From: Brachybacterium massiliense
Lineage (GTDB): Bacteria > Actinomycetota > Actinomycetes > Actinomycetales > Dermabacteraceae
Assembly: GCF_900184245.1 (NCBI RefSeq)
Contig: NZ_FXXB01000007.1
Location: 62,001 to 126,000, forward strand
Length of the DNA stretch: 64,000 bases
Reading direction: 5' to 3'
Shown: piece by piece, positions 9,568-19,780 of the stretch
How the letters are laid out: each line of letters starts with the position of its first letter
Numbering within the stretch: the first letter of the stretch is position 1
Position numbers and translations under genes: made by a program
Notes under the pieces: generated by a model
The model's input: the letters and a program-made list of their open reading frames with translations, nothing else
Database searches by the model: none
What the model was told of the DNA's origin: nothing

Positions 9568-9597
9568 CGTGTAGGCCTCGCTGCCCACACAGTCCAT

Positions 9598-9637
9598 GAA
9601 GCGGGGGCATCCACCAGCCGGTGGGTGCCCCCGCTTC
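9598..9637 (+). terminator. strong hairpin after the L,D-transpeptidase gene
   Basis: A perfect 12-bp stem (GAAGCGGGGGCA with TGCCCCCGCTTC) encloses a smaller CCACC/GGTGG stem, 30 bp past the stop. There is no T-tract. It lies between convergent genes and could act in both directions. Confidence 0.65.
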
Positions 9638-9770
9638 GTCGTCCGCAGGGTCGTCCCGGCGAAGCCCGGGTCATCGCGCTGGTGTCACCGCCGCCGAACC
9701 GTCGTCACGTCCGCGGAACCCCGCAGTCGCACCGGCATCACTGCCACCGCGCCGTGGCCACGTGCGCGAA

Positions 9771-9821
9771 CAGCCCGCTGACGAACCGGTTCTGCGGCAG
9801 ATGCGGTTCGCCAGCGGGCTG
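9771..9821. repeat. long palindrome, copy A of a dispersed REP-like element
   Basis: CAGCCCGCTG at 9771-9780 and CGAACCG at 9782-9788 pair with CGGTTCG (9804-9810) and CAGCGGGCTG (9812-9821): 17 pairs, one mismatch, 15-nt loop. The sequence is closely related over about 50 bp to another palindrome at 21793-21857, including parts of the loop. It sits between two convergent 3' ends, typical for repetitive extragenic palindromes. Confidence 0.7.
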
Positions 9822-9848
9822 TGAGGCCGCAGCGGCGCCGGGGCGGGT

Positions 9849-10802
9849 TCAGCAGCGGGCGTCGGCCGGGACCACCATGACGGGGCGCCAGCGCGCGCCC
9901 TCCCGCTCGAGGATCGCCACCAGGCGTCCGTCGGCGTCGAGAGCGGCGATCGGAGGCTCCTCCCCCGCACCGCGGGCGGCGAGCTCGCCCCCGCGGGGTG
10001 CGGCGGTAGCACCCTCGGCGGCCTCGATCCGCTGGCCGGTGCCCAGTGCCGCGGCCTGTGCCTCGTCGACCATGATGCTGCCGAGCACCTGAGCGGCGAT
10101 CTCGCCGAGCCCGTGCAAAGGCAGCTCGACGTCATCGCCCTCGCCCCGCGCGGGGACGTGCGCGGCACCCTCGACGTCGAACGGGCCCACAGCGGTGCGG
10201 CGCAGCGCGGTCAGGTGCCCGCCCACCTCGAGCGCTGTGCCGAGATCACGGGCCAGGGCGCGCACGTAGGTGCCGGAGGAGCAGTCGATCACGGCATCCA
10301 GGTCGAGGTGCTCCCCGTCCTCGCGCCGTGCGGTGACCTCGAAGCGGGAGACCCGCACGGGCCGTGCCTCGAGCTGCACGTCCTCCCCCGCGCGCACACG
10401 GGCGTAGGCGCGCTTCCCGTCGATCTTGATGGCGCTGACGGCGGAGGGCACCTGGGCGATGTCTCCGCGCAGTTCTTCGAGCTGCTGCGCGATCCGGGCA
10501 TCGTCCAGCCCGGTCGCGTCGATCTGCTCGCCGAGCACCTCGCCCTCACGGTCATCGGTCGTGGTGGCGCGGCCCAGGCGGATCGTGGCCTGGTAGGTCT
10601 TGCCGAGCCCCACCAGGTAGGTGAGCAGCCGGGTGCCCTGACCGACGCCGAGCACCAACAGCCCGGTGGCCATCGGATCGAGCGTGCCCGCGTGGCCGAC
10701 CTTCTTGGTGCCCAGCAACCAGCGCACGCGGGCGACCACGTCATGGCTGGTGCGCTCGGCGGCCTTGTCGACCAGGAGGATGCCGTGAGGGGCGGCGCTC
10801 AC
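9849..10802 (-). CDS. truB: tRNA pseudouridine(55) synthase
   Basis: TruB converts U55 of the tRNA T-loop to pseudouridine. It starts with GTG inside the rbfA stop (GTGA overlap), 317 residues. The N-terminal GILLVDKAAERTSHDVV and the catalytic motif GHAGTLDPMATG, with Asp42, are intact, followed by VGLGKTYQATIRLG and the ASGSYVRxL-like CSSGTYVRALARDLG. The C-terminal third is the actinobacterial extension rather than a PUA domain. It is the last gene of the infB-rbfA-truB group, and the roughly 280 bp beyond its end hold a terminator and a palindrome. Confidence 0.96.
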   Translation of the reverse strand: MSAAPHGILLVDKAAERTSHDVVARVRWLLGTKKVGHAGTLDPMATGLLVLGVGQGTRLLTYLVGLGKTYQATIRLGRATTTDDREGEVLGEQIDATGLDDARIAQQLEELRGDIAQVPSAVSAIKIDGKRAYARVRAGEDVQLEARPVRVSRFEVTARREDGEHLDLDAVIDCSSGTYVRALARDLGTALEVGGHLTALRRTAVGPFDVEGAAHVPARGEGDDVELPLHGLGEIAAQVLGSIMVDEAQAAALGTGQRIEAAEGATAAPRGGELAARGAGEEPPIAALDADGRLVAILEREGARWRPVMVVPADARC

Positions 10803-11287
10803 GCCTGCTCGCGGCCCGTCGTCTCGTCGGGGGTGTCCTCGGCGTCGTCGGCCTCGGAGTCCTCCTCCCCGCGCGGCTTGCGGTAGGGATCCGCGTCGCC
10901 GGCGTAGCTGGCGCCCGCCTTGGTGCGCTCGAGGTCGGCGTCACGGCCGCGCGCCTCGCTGAGCAGGTCCTCGATGATGCGGGCGTTCTCGGGGACGGCG
11001 TCCGCGATGAACTCGAGGGTGGGGGTCAGGCGGATGCCGGTCTGGCGGCCCACCTCGCGGCGCAGCATCCCGGTGGCACTGGCCAGCGCGGCGGCGGTGC
11101 CCTCGCGCTCCTCATCGGAGCCGAAGACGGTGTAGAAGACGGTGGCGTGCTGGAGGTCGCCGGTCACGCGCACATCGGTGATGGTCACGAAGCCGAGCCG
11201 CGGGTCCTTGACCCGGGTGTCGATCATGGTCGCGACGATGACCTTGATGCGGTCGGCGAGCTTGAGGGCGCGGGGGTTGTCAGTCAT
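10799..11287 (-). CDS. rbfA: 30S ribosome-binding factor A
   Basis: RbfA assists late 30S maturation near the 5' end of 16S rRNA. The start is the ATG giving MTDNPRALKLADRIK (162 residues), which has GGAG about 12 bases upstream; the frame extends further without conserved sequence. The KH-like core runs to about residue 120 with KDPRLGFVTITDVRVTGDL and RLTPTLEFIAD. A 45-residue acidic tail follows. The stop overlaps the truB GTG. Confidence 0.95.
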   Translation of the reverse strand: MTDNPRALKLADRIKVIVATMIDTRVKDPRLGFVTITDVRVTGDLQHATVFYTVFGSDEEREGTAAALASATGMLRREVGRQTGIRLTPTLEFIADAVPENARIIEDLLSEARGRDADLERTKAGASYAGDADPYRKPRGEEDSEADDAEDTPDETTGREQA

Positions 11288-11536
11288 GGGTGGGAGTTCT
11301 CCTGGTCTGGGACGAGCACTGCGGGCGACGTCCGAGGGGGTGGTCTGAGAGCGCTGCGGAGGGCGCCTGTGCACGGGAGGGCCGGCAGCGGTGCTGCAGG
11401 GGGTGGTCCGCTCCCGGCCTCGGCCGGTGGACCATGAGAGCGAAACGCCCCGCGGCCGGCGCGGTGGAGCGCTGGGCCGACGGGGCTCGCAGGAGGAGGA
11501 ACACCTCGGTCACGGTGTGCTCCTCCCCACGGGCGG

Positions 11537-11565
11537 CGGTCGGGCATCGCGGGGATGCCCGACCG
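11537..11565 (-). terminator. hairpin after infB
   Basis: A perfect 12-bp stem (CGGTCGGGCATC/GATGCCCGACCG, loop GCGGG) begins 8 bp after the infB stop on the minus strand. It lacks a T-run. It lies in a 286-bp spacer before rbfA that otherwise shows no gene, so it may reduce read-through into rbfA-truB. Confidence 0.55.
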
Positions 11566-11573
11566 TGCCGATG

Positions 11574-14491
11574 TCAGATGCGGGGCTTCTCCTGCATCTC
11601 GTAGGTGGTGATGATGTCCTCGAGCTGGAGGTCGTTGTACGAGCCCAGGTTGATACCGCACTCGTAGCCGTCGCGGACCTCGGTGACATCGTCCTTGAAG
11701 CGGCGCAGACCGGCCACCTCGATGTTCTCGGCGATGACGACACCGTTGCGCGTGATGCGAGCCTTCGCACCGCGCCGGATGATGCCGCTGCGCACGATCG
11801 AACCGGCGATGTTGCCGAACTTGGAGGAGCGGAAGATCTCGCGGATCTCCGCCGAGCCGAGCTCGACCTCCTCGTACTCCGGCTTGAGCATGCCCTTGAG
11901 GGCCTGCTCGACCTCGTCGATGGCGTTGTAGATGACCGAGTAGTACTTGATCTCCACGCCCTCGCGGTCGGCGTAGTCCGCGTTCAGGCCCTCGGCCCGC
12001 ACGTTGTAGCCGATGATGACCGCGTTCGAGGCGACGGCGAGGTTGATGTTGTTCATCGTGATCGCACCGACGCCGCGGTCGATGATCCGCAGATCCACGC
12101 CGTCGCCGATCTCGATGCCCAGCAGCGCCTCCTCGAGAGCCTCCACGGCACCGGCCGCGTCACCCTTGAGGATGAGGTTGAGGGTCTCGACCTTGCCGTC
12201 GGCCATGTGCTGGTTGATGTCCTCGAGGCTGATGCGCTTGCGCACCTTGGACAGCGACGCGGCACGCTTGGCGGCCTCGCGCTTCTCCGCGATCTGGCGG
12301 GCGGTGCGCTCGTCCTGGGCGACCAGGAAGGAGTCACCGGCGCCGGGCACCGAGGTCAGGCCGAGCACCTGGACCGGACGCGAGGGACCGGCCTCCTCGA
12401 CGCTCACGCCGTTCTCGTCGAGCATGGCGCGCACGCGGCCGTGGCCGCTGCCGCAGACGATCGCATCGCCCACGCGCAGGGTGCCCTGCTCGACCAGGAC
12501 GGTGGCGACCGGGCCGCGGCCCTTGTCGAGGTTCGCCTCGATGGACACGCCACGCGCGTCCTTGTCCGGGTTGGCGGTGAGCTCGAGCGCGGCATCGGCG
12601 GTCAGCAGCACCGCCTCCAGCAGCGAGTCGATGTTGAGGTTCTCGCGGGCGGAGACGTCGACGAACATGGTCTCGCCGCCGTACTCCTCGGCGATCAGGT
12701 TGTACTCGGTCAGCTGCTGGCGGATCTTCTCGGGGTTCGCCTCGGGCTTGTCCACCTTGTTGACCGCGACCACGATCGGCACGTCGGCCGCCTGGGCGTG
12801 GTTGAGCGCCTCGATGGTCTGCGGCATCACGCCGTCATCCGCCGCGACCACGAGGATCGCGATGTCGGTGACCTTGGCGCCGCGGGCACGCATGGCGGTG
12901 AACGCCTCATGGCCCGGGGTGTCGATGAAGGTGATCGCGCGATCGGCGCCCTCGTGCTCGACCTCGACCTGGTACGCACCGATGTGCTGGGTGATGCCAC
13001 CGGCCTCGCCGGCGCCGACGGTCGACTTCCGGATCGTGTCCAGCAGTCGGGTCTTGCCGTGGTCGACGTGGCCCATGACGGTGACCACCGGGGGACGCGG
13101 GGCGCGGTCCTCGGCGTCCTCCTCGGCGAGCTCGGCATCGAGGTCGATGTCGAACTGCTCGAGCAGCTCGCGCTCCTCGTCCTCCGGGGAGACGATCTCG
13201 ATCTTGTAGCCCAGCTCGGTGCCGAGCAGCTCGAAGGTGACCTCGTCCAGGGACTGGGTGGCGGTGGCCATCTCGCCCATCGCGAACAGCACCGTGATCA
13301 GCGACGCCGGGTTGACGTCGATGCGGTCGGCGAAGTCGGTCAGGGATGCGCCGCGGCGCAGGCGGATCGTCGTGTTGCCGTCACCGCGCGGGATCGAGAC
13401 GCCGCCCGGTGCGGGCGCGGACATCTGCTCGAACTCTGCGCGCTTCGCACGCTTCGACTTGCGCGAGCGGGCGGGCTTGCCGCCGCGACCGAAGGCGCCC
13501 TGGGTGCTGCCACGACCGCCGCGGCCGCGGGGACCGCCGCCGGGACGTGCGGGACCGCCGCCGGGGCCGCCGGGGCCGGGGCGACCGCCACGGCCACGGC
13601 CGGGGCCGCCGCCCTGGTTGGCGTCGGCGAGGCCGCCGGAGGAGTGCTGGCGCATGATGCCCGGGGTGGGCATGCCGGGACGACCGGCCGGACGCGGAGC
13701 GGAGCCGCCGGGACGGGGCGCGCCGCCCTCGCGGGGCGGGCGCGAACCGGACTGGTCCTGACCGCCGGGGCGGGGACGCTGGCCCGGACGGGGCATGCCC
13801 TGCGAGCTGGCGAAGGGGTTGTTGCCGGGACGGGGGCCGCCGCCACGGGGACCGCCCTCGCCGCGCGGCGGACGACCGCCGCCGGGCGCGGGCTTGCGCG
13901 CGCCGGGACGGGGCATGCCCTGCGAGCTGGCGAAGGGGTTGTTGCCGGGGCGTGCGCCGCCGGGCTTGGGAGCGGTGCCCGGGGTGGGCTTCTGGCCGCC
14001 GGGCTTCGGGCCGGGGGCCGGAGCCGGAGCGGCCGGCTTGGACGCCGACTCGTCAGCCGCCTCCGCGGGAGCCTTCGGCGCCGGGGCGGGGGCCTCGGGC
14101 TCGGCGGGCATCTCGGCGGCGGGGTTGGCGCCCGGCTTCGGGGCGGGCGCACCGGGCCTGGCGGCGCCGGGGCGGGGGCCTCGGGCTCGGCGGGCATCTC
14201 GGCGGCGGGCTTGGCGCCCGGCTTCGGGGCGGACGCACCGGGCTTGGGCGCGGCGCCGCCGGGCTTGGGCGCACCGGACTTCGCGGGGGTGCCGCCGGAG
14301 GCGCTCTTCGCCGCGGGAGCGTCATCCGCCTTCTTGGCGGGCAGCTCCTCGCGCAGACGGCGCGCTACCGGGGCTTCGATGGTCGAGGAGGCGGAGCGAA
14401 CGAATTCGCCCATGTCCTGCAGCTTCTGCAGCACTGCCTTGCTCGGGTGTCCGAGCTCCTTGGCGAGCTCGTGGACGCGGACCTTAGCCAC
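11574..14491 (-). CDS. infB: translation initiation factor IF-2, with an apparent frameshift in the N-terminal linker
   Basis: IF2 is the GTPase that places initiator tRNA on the 30S subunit. The family N-terminus ([21 protein letters not shown], start 14491) lies in a different frame from the rest. The switch falls near 14155-14170, where an imperfect 86-bp tandem duplication ends. From about 14165 downward the second frame encodes the rest: a long Pro/Gly/Arg-rich linker with two copies of [15 protein letters not shown], then an IF2_N segment, the GTPase domain with GHVDHGKT at about 13050-13073 and NKVDKPE, and the C-terminal domains. One extra base in the junction would restore a continuous protein of about 970 residues. 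An internal ATG at 14111 could give an 845-residue form. A sequencing or assembly error is the simplest explanation. Confidence 0.9.
14077..14248. repeat. imperfect 86-bp tandem duplication inside infB
   Basis: Bases 14077-14162 and 14163-14248 are about 95% identical (four differences seen). The period of 86 is not a multiple of three, so the two copies are read in different frames. Encoded motif in both copies: PKPGA(K/N)[16 protein letters not shown]. Confidence 0.85.
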
Positions 14492-14587
14492 ATTTCTCCT
14501 GTCTCGGTCCGGCCGACAAGAGGGCGCGGACCATTAGTTCCTGAAGGTGCTCATTTGCGAGTACTCATCGGATGTCCATGGGTTCTT

Positions 14588-14893
14588 CTACCTGTTCCAT
14601 GTTCGGGCGGGTTCGAAGCTCTCGAGGTCCCGGGCGAGGTGCCCGGTGTCGACGGCACCGCGGAACGACCGGGCGACGCCGCCTCGCCGCAGGGCGAGGT
14701 CGAGACAAGCTGCATCGGGGTGGAGCCATGCCCCGCGGCCCGGTGCCGACCCGGTGGGGTCGACGCGGACACGTGGGGCGCGATCCTCGGGAGCGGACTC
14801 CCGGACCAGACGCACCAGCTGCTCGCGCGGGGCGACCTGACGGCAGCCGACGCACGTGCGCTCGGGGACATGGGGGACGGAGCGAGTGTTCAC
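14588..14893 (-). CDS. ylxR: YlxR family (DUF448) RNA-binding protein
   Basis: The start is a GTG (VNTRSVPHVPERTCVGCRQ) with GGAGG seven bases upstream, giving 101 residues; the longer frame lacks a ribosome site. YlxR signatures are clear: RTCVGCRQ near residues 11-18, GRGAWLHPD and the C-terminal ARSFRG segment. It is a small basic protein between nusA and infB throughout bacteria; members have been linked to RNase P and to transcription control in other species. Here it has the canonical position. Confidence 0.93.
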   Translation of the reverse strand: MNTRSVPHVPERTCVGCRQVAPREQLVRLVRESAPEDRAPRVRVDPTGSAPGRGAWLHPDAACLDLALRRGGVARSFRGAVDTGHLARDLESFEPARTWNR

Positions 14894-15031
14894 GCCGCAT
14901 CCTCCGTTCCGAGCGCGTCCGCTGAGGCAGGCAGGATCCGAGATCGATCTGCGGTTCTGCTCGGCGAACAGCCTCCCCAGTGTAGCGGACCGACACCGCT
15001 GCGACCTCAGCGGGGAGGCCTGCGACACACC

Positions 15032-16018
15032 TCAGGCGCCGGCGGGCGGCTCCGGTGCGCTCTCCGGGCGGATGTCGATCTTCCAGCCGGTGAGCTTCGC
15101 GGCCAGACGGGCGTTCTGCCCGTCCTTGCCGATCGCGAGGGAGAGCTGGTTCTCGGGGACCACCGCGCGCACGGCGCGGCCCACCTCGTCGATCACGGTC
15201 ACGCTGGAGACCTTCGCGGGCGAGAGCGCGTTGGTGACGTACCGGGTGGGGTCCTCGTCGAAGTCGACGATGTCGATCTTCTCCCCGCCGAGCTCGTTCA
15301 TCACGGCGCGCACGCGCGCGCCCATCGGGCCGATGCAGGAGCCCTTGGGGTTCACCCCGGGCACCGTGCCGTAGACCGCCATCTTGGTGCGGTGGCCGGC
15401 TTCGCGGGCGAGCCCGGCGATCTCGACGGTGCCGTCGGCGACCTCGGGGACCTCGAGAGCGAACAGTCGCCGCACCAGGTTCGGGTGCGAGCGAGAGAGC
15501 GTGATCTGGGGGCCCTTGGGGCCGCGCCGCGCCTCGGTGACATAGGCGCGCAGCCGACGACCGTGGGAGTAGTCCTCGCCCGGCACGCGCTCGTGCGGGG
15601 GCAGCACCGCTTCGACGTCTCCCAGGTCCACCAGCACCATCCGCGGGTCGCGGCCCTGCTGGATGATGCCCGAGACGATGTCGTCGGCGCGATCGGCGAA
15701 CTCGCCGAGCACCGCCTCGTCCTCGAGGTCGCGGATGCGCTGGAAGATCACCTGGCGGGCGGTCGAGGCGGCGACGCGCCCGAAGTTCTCGGGGGTGTCG
15801 TCCCACTCCTCGATCACCGTGCCGTCGCCGTCGCGCTCCCGCGCGATCACGGCGACCTCGCCGGTGCTCTCGTCGATCAGCACCTCCGAGTCGCGCACCG
15901 GGTGGTCGGTGTGGAGGTAGGCGGCGTGGAGGGCCGAGCGGATCGCGTCCAGCAGCACGGGCAGGCTGATCTCGCGCTCCCGTTCGAGGGCCCGCAGGGC
16001 ACCCATGTCGATGTCCAT
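15032..16018 (-). CDS. nusA: transcription termination/antitermination factor NusA
   Basis: NusA binds RNA polymerase and nascent RNA to control pausing and termination. At 328 residues it has the short actinobacterial form: an N-terminal polymerase-binding domain, an S1 domain (around [14 protein letters not shown]), and two KH domains with [26 protein letters not shown] and [22 protein letters not shown]. It lacks the acidic repeats of the E. coli protein. It starts one base before the rimP stop region and is followed by ylxR, the conserved rimP-nusA-ylxR-infB order. Confidence 0.97.
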   Translation of the reverse strand: MDIDMGALRALEREREISLPVLLDAIRSALHAAYLHTDHPVRDSEVLIDESTGEVAVIARERDGDGTVIEEWDDTPENFGRVAASTARQVIFQRIRDLEDEAVLGEFADRADDIVSGIIQQGRDPRMVLVDLGDVEAVLPPHERVPGEDYSHGRRLRAYVTEARRGPKGPQITLSRSHPNLVRRLFALEVPEVADGTVEIAGLAREAGHRTKMAVYGTVPGVNPKGSCIGPMGARVRAVMNELGGEKIDIVDFDEDPTRYVTNALSPAKVSSVTVIDEVGRAVRAVVPENQLSLAIGKDGQNARLAAKLTGWKIDIRPESAPEPPAGA

Positions 16019-16019
16019 C

Positions 16020-16607
16020 TCAGCTCTCCTTCGTTGCGGTGGGGTGGTTCTGGGCCTCGGCGTCGGCGAGCAGCTGCGCGAGGTCGGCGGGGGGATCGAA
16101 CTCGATCTCGACCCGGGCGTCGGTGATCTGCGCGAGAGGGAGCCGGAGATGCTCCGTGGTCCCTGCGGCGAGCTTGAGGGGCCGCCCGCGGTCGTCGCGG
16201 CCCGGCTCCTGGCGCAGGGACAGCTCCTCGCCGTCGACCGCGAGCAGCCGCGCGCGCAGGGCGGTGCCGTCGGCGGTGGTCAGGGCGAGCAGCCGGCCCC
16301 GTGAGCGCCGGAAGTGGCGCGGTGCGGTGAGGGTGCGCTCGACACCGGGGGTGGTCACCTCGAGCAGGACGGGATCGGCGCCCAGCAGGGTGTCGTCGGC
16401 GTCGACCATCTCGGAGAGCTCACGAGAGGCCTCGGCGACGGTGTCGAGATCGGCGCTGCCCAGCTGGTCCTCGGGCAGATCCACGATCAGCCGCACCTGC
16501 GGGGTCCCGCCGCCGCGGATCTCGATGTCCTCGAGGACGAGGCCGTGGGCGTCCAGCACCCGGGTGGCCGCGTCCCGCAGGATGGTCAGGTCATCGAGTG
16601 CGCTCAT
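16020..16607 (-). CDS. rimP: ribosome maturation factor RimP
   Basis: RimP assists 30S assembly. The start is the ATG of [13 protein letters not shown], with AGGAGGAG upstream, 195 residues; the longer frame reads into the promoter. The N-terminal domain has LVLEDIEI and VRLIVD. The conserved [13 protein letters not shown] (family consensus EVSSPGLDRPL) precedes the Sm-like C-terminal domain ending near RVEIEFDP. First gene of the nusA-infB operon. Confidence 0.93.
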   Translation of the reverse strand: MSALDDLTILRDAATRVLDAHGLVLEDIEIRGGGTPQVRLIVDLPEDQLGSADLDTVAEASRELSEMVDADDTLLGADPVLLEVTTPGVERTLTAPRHFRRSRGRLLALTTADGTALRARLLAVDGEELSLRQEPGRDDRGRPLKLAAGTTEHLRLPLAQITDARVEIEFDPPADLAQLLADAEAQNHPTATKES

Positions 16608-16671
16608 GGCCGCTCGTCTCCTCCTGCTATGGGTTCTGTGATGCCCGGGGGTCCCCCGGAGCAGTCCCCCC

Positions 16672-16677
16672 AGGATA
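16672..16677 (-). promoter_or_regulatory. candidate -10 box of the rimP-nusA-infB operon
   Basis: TATCCT on the minus strand (in CACTATCCTGG) lies about 65 bases before the rimP ATG, between two divergent genes. No matching -35 is visible. Confidence 0.4.
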
Positions 16678-16732
16678 GTGGGCGCGCGCTGCTCGCGCGC
16701 ACCTCGGAGGCCCCGATGCGACAATCCTCCTT

Positions 16733-17803
16733 GTGTCGCTCCTCGCTCGTCCCGCCGCCGTCCCCCGTCGAGGGGTGCTGCGTCTCGCCATCGGCGCCCT
16801 CGCCGTGATGACCGCAGCGGGCTGCGGACGGATCACGCTGGGAGGTCCCGAGGAGTACACGCCGCCCCCGCCCGGCATCGACGACCTCTTCCGCATCGAC
16901 CTGCTCACCGCGCTCGAGCGCGCCCTGGCCGGCACCGAGCAGGTGATCGCCGTGCACGATCCCGGGACTGAAGAGCCCGCCCTGTCAGCCACCCTGACCA
17001 CCTTGGCCGCCGCGCTGCCGATCCAGCGCACCGCGCTGCTGACCGCCGCGCAGCGGGAGAAGGAGGACGAGGCGCGCGAGGATCCCGCGCCCGGGCAGAC
17101 CCCCTCCCCCGTCCCCGCGGATGCGCCCACGGACCCCGCAGGGCTGCTCGAGACGCTGGTGGAGCTGCGGGACCTCGCGACCGACGCCGCCCGGCAGGTC
17201 TCCGGGTCGCTCGCCCGCCCGGTGGTCGCGATCGCGGCGCACACGGCATGGATCGCGCAGCGGCTCGCGGACACCGGCGCGCTAGGAGAGGTGCGGCCGC
17301 CGACGAGCGCCGAGCAGATAGTGGCCACCCGCGAGGTGCCGGCCACGGACCCTCCCTCGATCGGCGCCGAGAGCGACTACCACACCTCGATCGAGCAGAC
17401 CCAGCAGGAGGAGTGGTACGCCGCCTACCTCCATGAGGTGCTCGCGGCCCGCACCGAGGAGGAGGCGCGCGAGGAGCACCTGGGTCAGGTCGAGGTCCAC
17501 CGCACCCGCGCCGAGGAGCTGGCCCTGCTGGCGGAGCAGGACGGCGCCCCCGTGGTGCCGCGCCAGGCCGTCTACGCCCTCCCGGGCGGGACGCTCGATG
17601 CGCAGCTGGCGGGCCGGCTGCCCACCCTGCTCGCGCAGGGGCTGCTGATCGACCACGTGGCGCTCACCGGCGCGGCACCCTTCGAGCGGCGGCCGCTGCC
17701 GATCGCCGCCGCGCTCGAGGAGGCGGTGCGCCTGGCCGGGATGGTGGATGCACTCGAGCCCCTGCCGAGCCTGGAGGTGGAGGGTCCGCCGGCGCGCTCC
17801 TGA
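16733..17803 (+). CDS. lipoprotein with ferritin-like DUF4439-type C-terminus
   Basis: Starts with GTG and encodes 356 residues. RRGVLRLAIGALAVMTAAGC at the N-terminus combines a twin-arginine-like pair with a lipobox, so it is probably a lipoprotein on the outer face of the membrane. The body is mostly charged alpha-helix. The last 130 residues (WYAAYLHEVLAARTEEEAREEH to VYALPGGTLDAQLAGRLP) match the helical pattern of DUF4439, a ferritin-like domain of unknown role. It is divergent from rimP and convergent with proS. GACAAT lies 7 nt before the GTG, hinting at a leaderless transcript. Confidence 0.75.
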   Translation: MSLLARPAAVPRRGVLRLAIGALAVMTAAGCGRITLGGPEEYTPPPPGIDDLFRIDLLTALERALAGTEQVIAVHDPGTEEPALSATLTTLAAALPIQRTALLTAAQREKEDEAREDPAPGQTPSPVPADAPTDPAGLLETLVELRDLATDAARQVSGSLARPVVAIAAHTAWIAQRLADTGALGEVRPPTSAEQIVATREVPATDPPSIGAESDYHTSIEQTQQEEWYAAYLHEVLAARTEEEAREEHLGQVEVHRTRAEELALLAEQDGAPVVPRQAVYALPGGTLDAQLAGRLPTLLAQGLLIDHVALTGAAPFERRPLPIAAALEEAVRLAGMVDALEPLPSLEVEGPPARS

Positions 17804-17821
17804 GCACGCCGGCGCCGGGGT

Positions 17822-19606
17822 TCAGGCCCCGCGGACCTCCGCCACGACGGCGTCCACGACCTCCTGGGGCGAGACCTCGCGCACCTCGCCGCTGGCACGG
17901 TCGCGGAGCTCGACCACGCCCGTGGCCAGTCCCCTGCCGATCACGACGGCGGTGGGCATGCCCAGCAGCTCGGCGTCCTTGAACTTCACGCCCGGGGACA
18001 CCTTGGGACGGTCGTCCAGCAGCACCTCGAGGCCGTGCGCCTCGAGCTCGGCGGCGATGCGCTCGGCCTCCTCGAAGATCTCCTGGCCCTTGCCGGTGGC
18101 CATGATGTGCACGTCGGCGGGGGCGAGCTGGCGCGGCCAGGCCAGGCCCTTCTCGTCGTGGTACAGCTCGGCGACGGCCGCGACCGCGCGGGTGACCCCG
18201 ATGCCATAGGAGCCCATCGTCACCACGACGGCCTTGCCGTTCTCGTCGAGCACCTTGAGGTCCAGCGCCTCGGCGTACTTGCGGCCGAGCTGGAAGATGT
18301 GGCCCATCTCCATGCCGCGCGTCAGGCGCAGCGGGCCGGAGCCGTCGGGAGCGGGATCGCCGTCGCGCACCTCCGCGGCCTCGATGGTGCCGTCGGCGGT
18401 GAAGTCGCGCCCGTAGACGAGATCGTAGACGTGCTTGTCCTTCTGCCCGGCGCCGGCGACCCACGAGGTGCCCGGCACCACGCGCGGATCCACCAGGTAG
18501 CGGATCCCGGACTCCGCCTCCAGGCCCAGCCCCTCGGGGCCGATGTACCCCTTGGTCAGCACCGGGTGCTGGGCGAAATCGGCGTCGGTGAAGGGCGTGG
18601 CGATCGCGGGGGCGACGGCGACCTCGAGCCGCTTTGCATCCACCTCGCGGTCGCCGGGCAGCGCGATCACCAGCGGCTCGGTGGTGCCGTCGGGGTGGGT
18701 GAGCAGGTAGACGAGGTGCTTGAGCATCTCGTAGCGCGTCCACTCGCCGGACTCGGCGATCGGGCCCTGACCGGGGAAGGCCCGGTTGGAGAACTCGGCG
18801 AGCTTCGCGATGGTCGAGGCGCCGGGGGTGTCTTCGATGTGCATCGCCGGCAGCGCGGCGATCGCGGCCTCGTCCAGGGCGGGCGGGGCGAGAGTGGTGA
18901 CCGCCTCGACGTTCGCGGCGTAGCCGCCGTCGGAGACCACGAAGGTGTCCTCCCCCACCGGGGTGGGGTGGAGGAACTCCTCGGAGCGGGAGCCGCCCAT
19001 CGCGCCGGCGTCGGCCTGGCAGATCACGGTGGGCAGGCCGAGGCGCTCGAAGGTGCGCTGGTAGGCGCCGCGCTGCTTCTCGTAGGAGGCGTCCAGGCCC
19101 GCGTCGGCGACGTCGAAGGAGTAGGCGTCCTTCATGAGGAACTCGCGGGTGCGCAGCAGCCCGGCGCGGGGACGGGCCTCATCGCGGTACTTCGACTGGA
19201 TCTGGTACAGCATCGTGGGCAGGTCCTTGTACGAGGAGAACAGGTCCTTCACCGTGAGGGTGAACATCTCCTCGTGCGTGGGGGCGAGCAGGTAGTCGTC
19301 CTGCCTGCGGTCCTGGAGGCGGAACAGGTTCGGGCCGTAGTCCTCCCAGCGGCCGGTGGCCTCGTAGGGCTCGCGCGGCTGGAGGGCCGAGAACAGCACC
19401 TCCTGGCCGCCGATCGCGTCCTGCTCCTCGCGCACGATCTGCTCGACCTTGCGCAGCACTTTCAGCCCGAGCGGCAACCAGGTGTAGACGCCTGCGGCGC
19501 TGCGGCGGATGTAGCCCGCACGCACCAGCAGCTTGTGGCTGGCCACCTCGGCGTCGGCCGGGTCCTCCCGCAGGGTGCGGACGAACGACGAGGACAGACG
19601 GATCAT
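17822..19606 (-). CDS. proS: prolyl-tRNA synthetase (bacterial type)
   Basis: Class II synthetase charging tRNA-Pro. At 594 residues with the editing (INS) domain between motifs 2 and 3 it is the long bacterial type. The N-terminus [33 protein letters not shown] is diagnostic. Motif 1 lies around [17 protein letters not shown] and motif 2 around [20 protein letters not shown]. The insertion domain contains KGYIGPEGL, motif 3 contains [13 protein letters not shown], and an anticodon-binding domain ends the protein. Normal length; no anomaly seen. Confidence 0.97.
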   Translation of the reverse strand: MIRLSSSFVRTLREDPADAEVASHKLLVRAGYIRRSAAGVYTWLPLGLKVLRKVEQIVREEQDAIGGQEVLFSALQPREPYEATGRWEDYGPNLFRLQDRRQDDYLLAPTHEEMFTLTVKDLFSSYKDLPTMLYQIQSKYRDEARPRAGLLRTREFLMKDAYSFDVADAGLDASYEKQRGAYQRTFERLGLPTVICQADAGAMGGSRSEEFLHPTPVGEDTFVVSDGGYAANVEAVTTLAPPALDEAAIAALPAMHIEDTPGASTIAKLAEFSNRAFPGQGPIAESGEWTRYEMLKHLVYLLTHPDGTTEPLVIALPGDREVDAKRLEVAVAPAIATPFTDADFAQHPVLTKGYIGPEGLGLEAESGIRYLVDPRVVPGTSWVAGAGQKDKHVYDLVYGRDFTADGTIEAAEVRDGDPAPDGSGPLRLTRGMEMGHIFQLGRKYAEALDLKVLDENGKAVVVTMGSYGIGVTRAVAAVAELYHDEKGLAWPRQLAPADVHIMATGKGQEIFEEAERIAAELEAHGLEVLLDDRPKVSPGVKFKDAELLGMPTAVVIGRGLATGVVELRDRASGEVREVSPQEVVDAVVAEVRGA

Positions 19607-19768
19607 GGAGCAGGCCTTTCACACGGGGCGGATCGGTGCGGGGCCACCGGTGGCTCGCGCAGGCCCATGGTAACGGTCCGGGACGGCGCACCGGCGCTCG
19701 CGGAGAGCGCGCAGCGGGCGTCCGACGGCTGCTGTGCGGGCGCTGGGCGGGCACGGAGCGTGCGCCGG

Positions 19769-19774
19769 TACCCT
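19769..19774 (+). promoter_or_regulatory. -10-like TACCCT six bases before the next start codon
   Basis: TACCCT followed by CGGGGG and then ATG. The 6-nt spacing puts transcription start at or next to the A of the start codon, the hallmark of leaderless actinobacterial mRNAs. Confidence 0.5.
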
Positions 19775-19780
19775 CGGGGG

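Noticed and set aside
11391..14537. 1048-residue plus-strand reading frame with a Gly/Ala-rich silk-like end
   Set aside because: Antisense of infB; the Gly/Ala run is the complement of the IF2 Pro/Gly/Arg linker.
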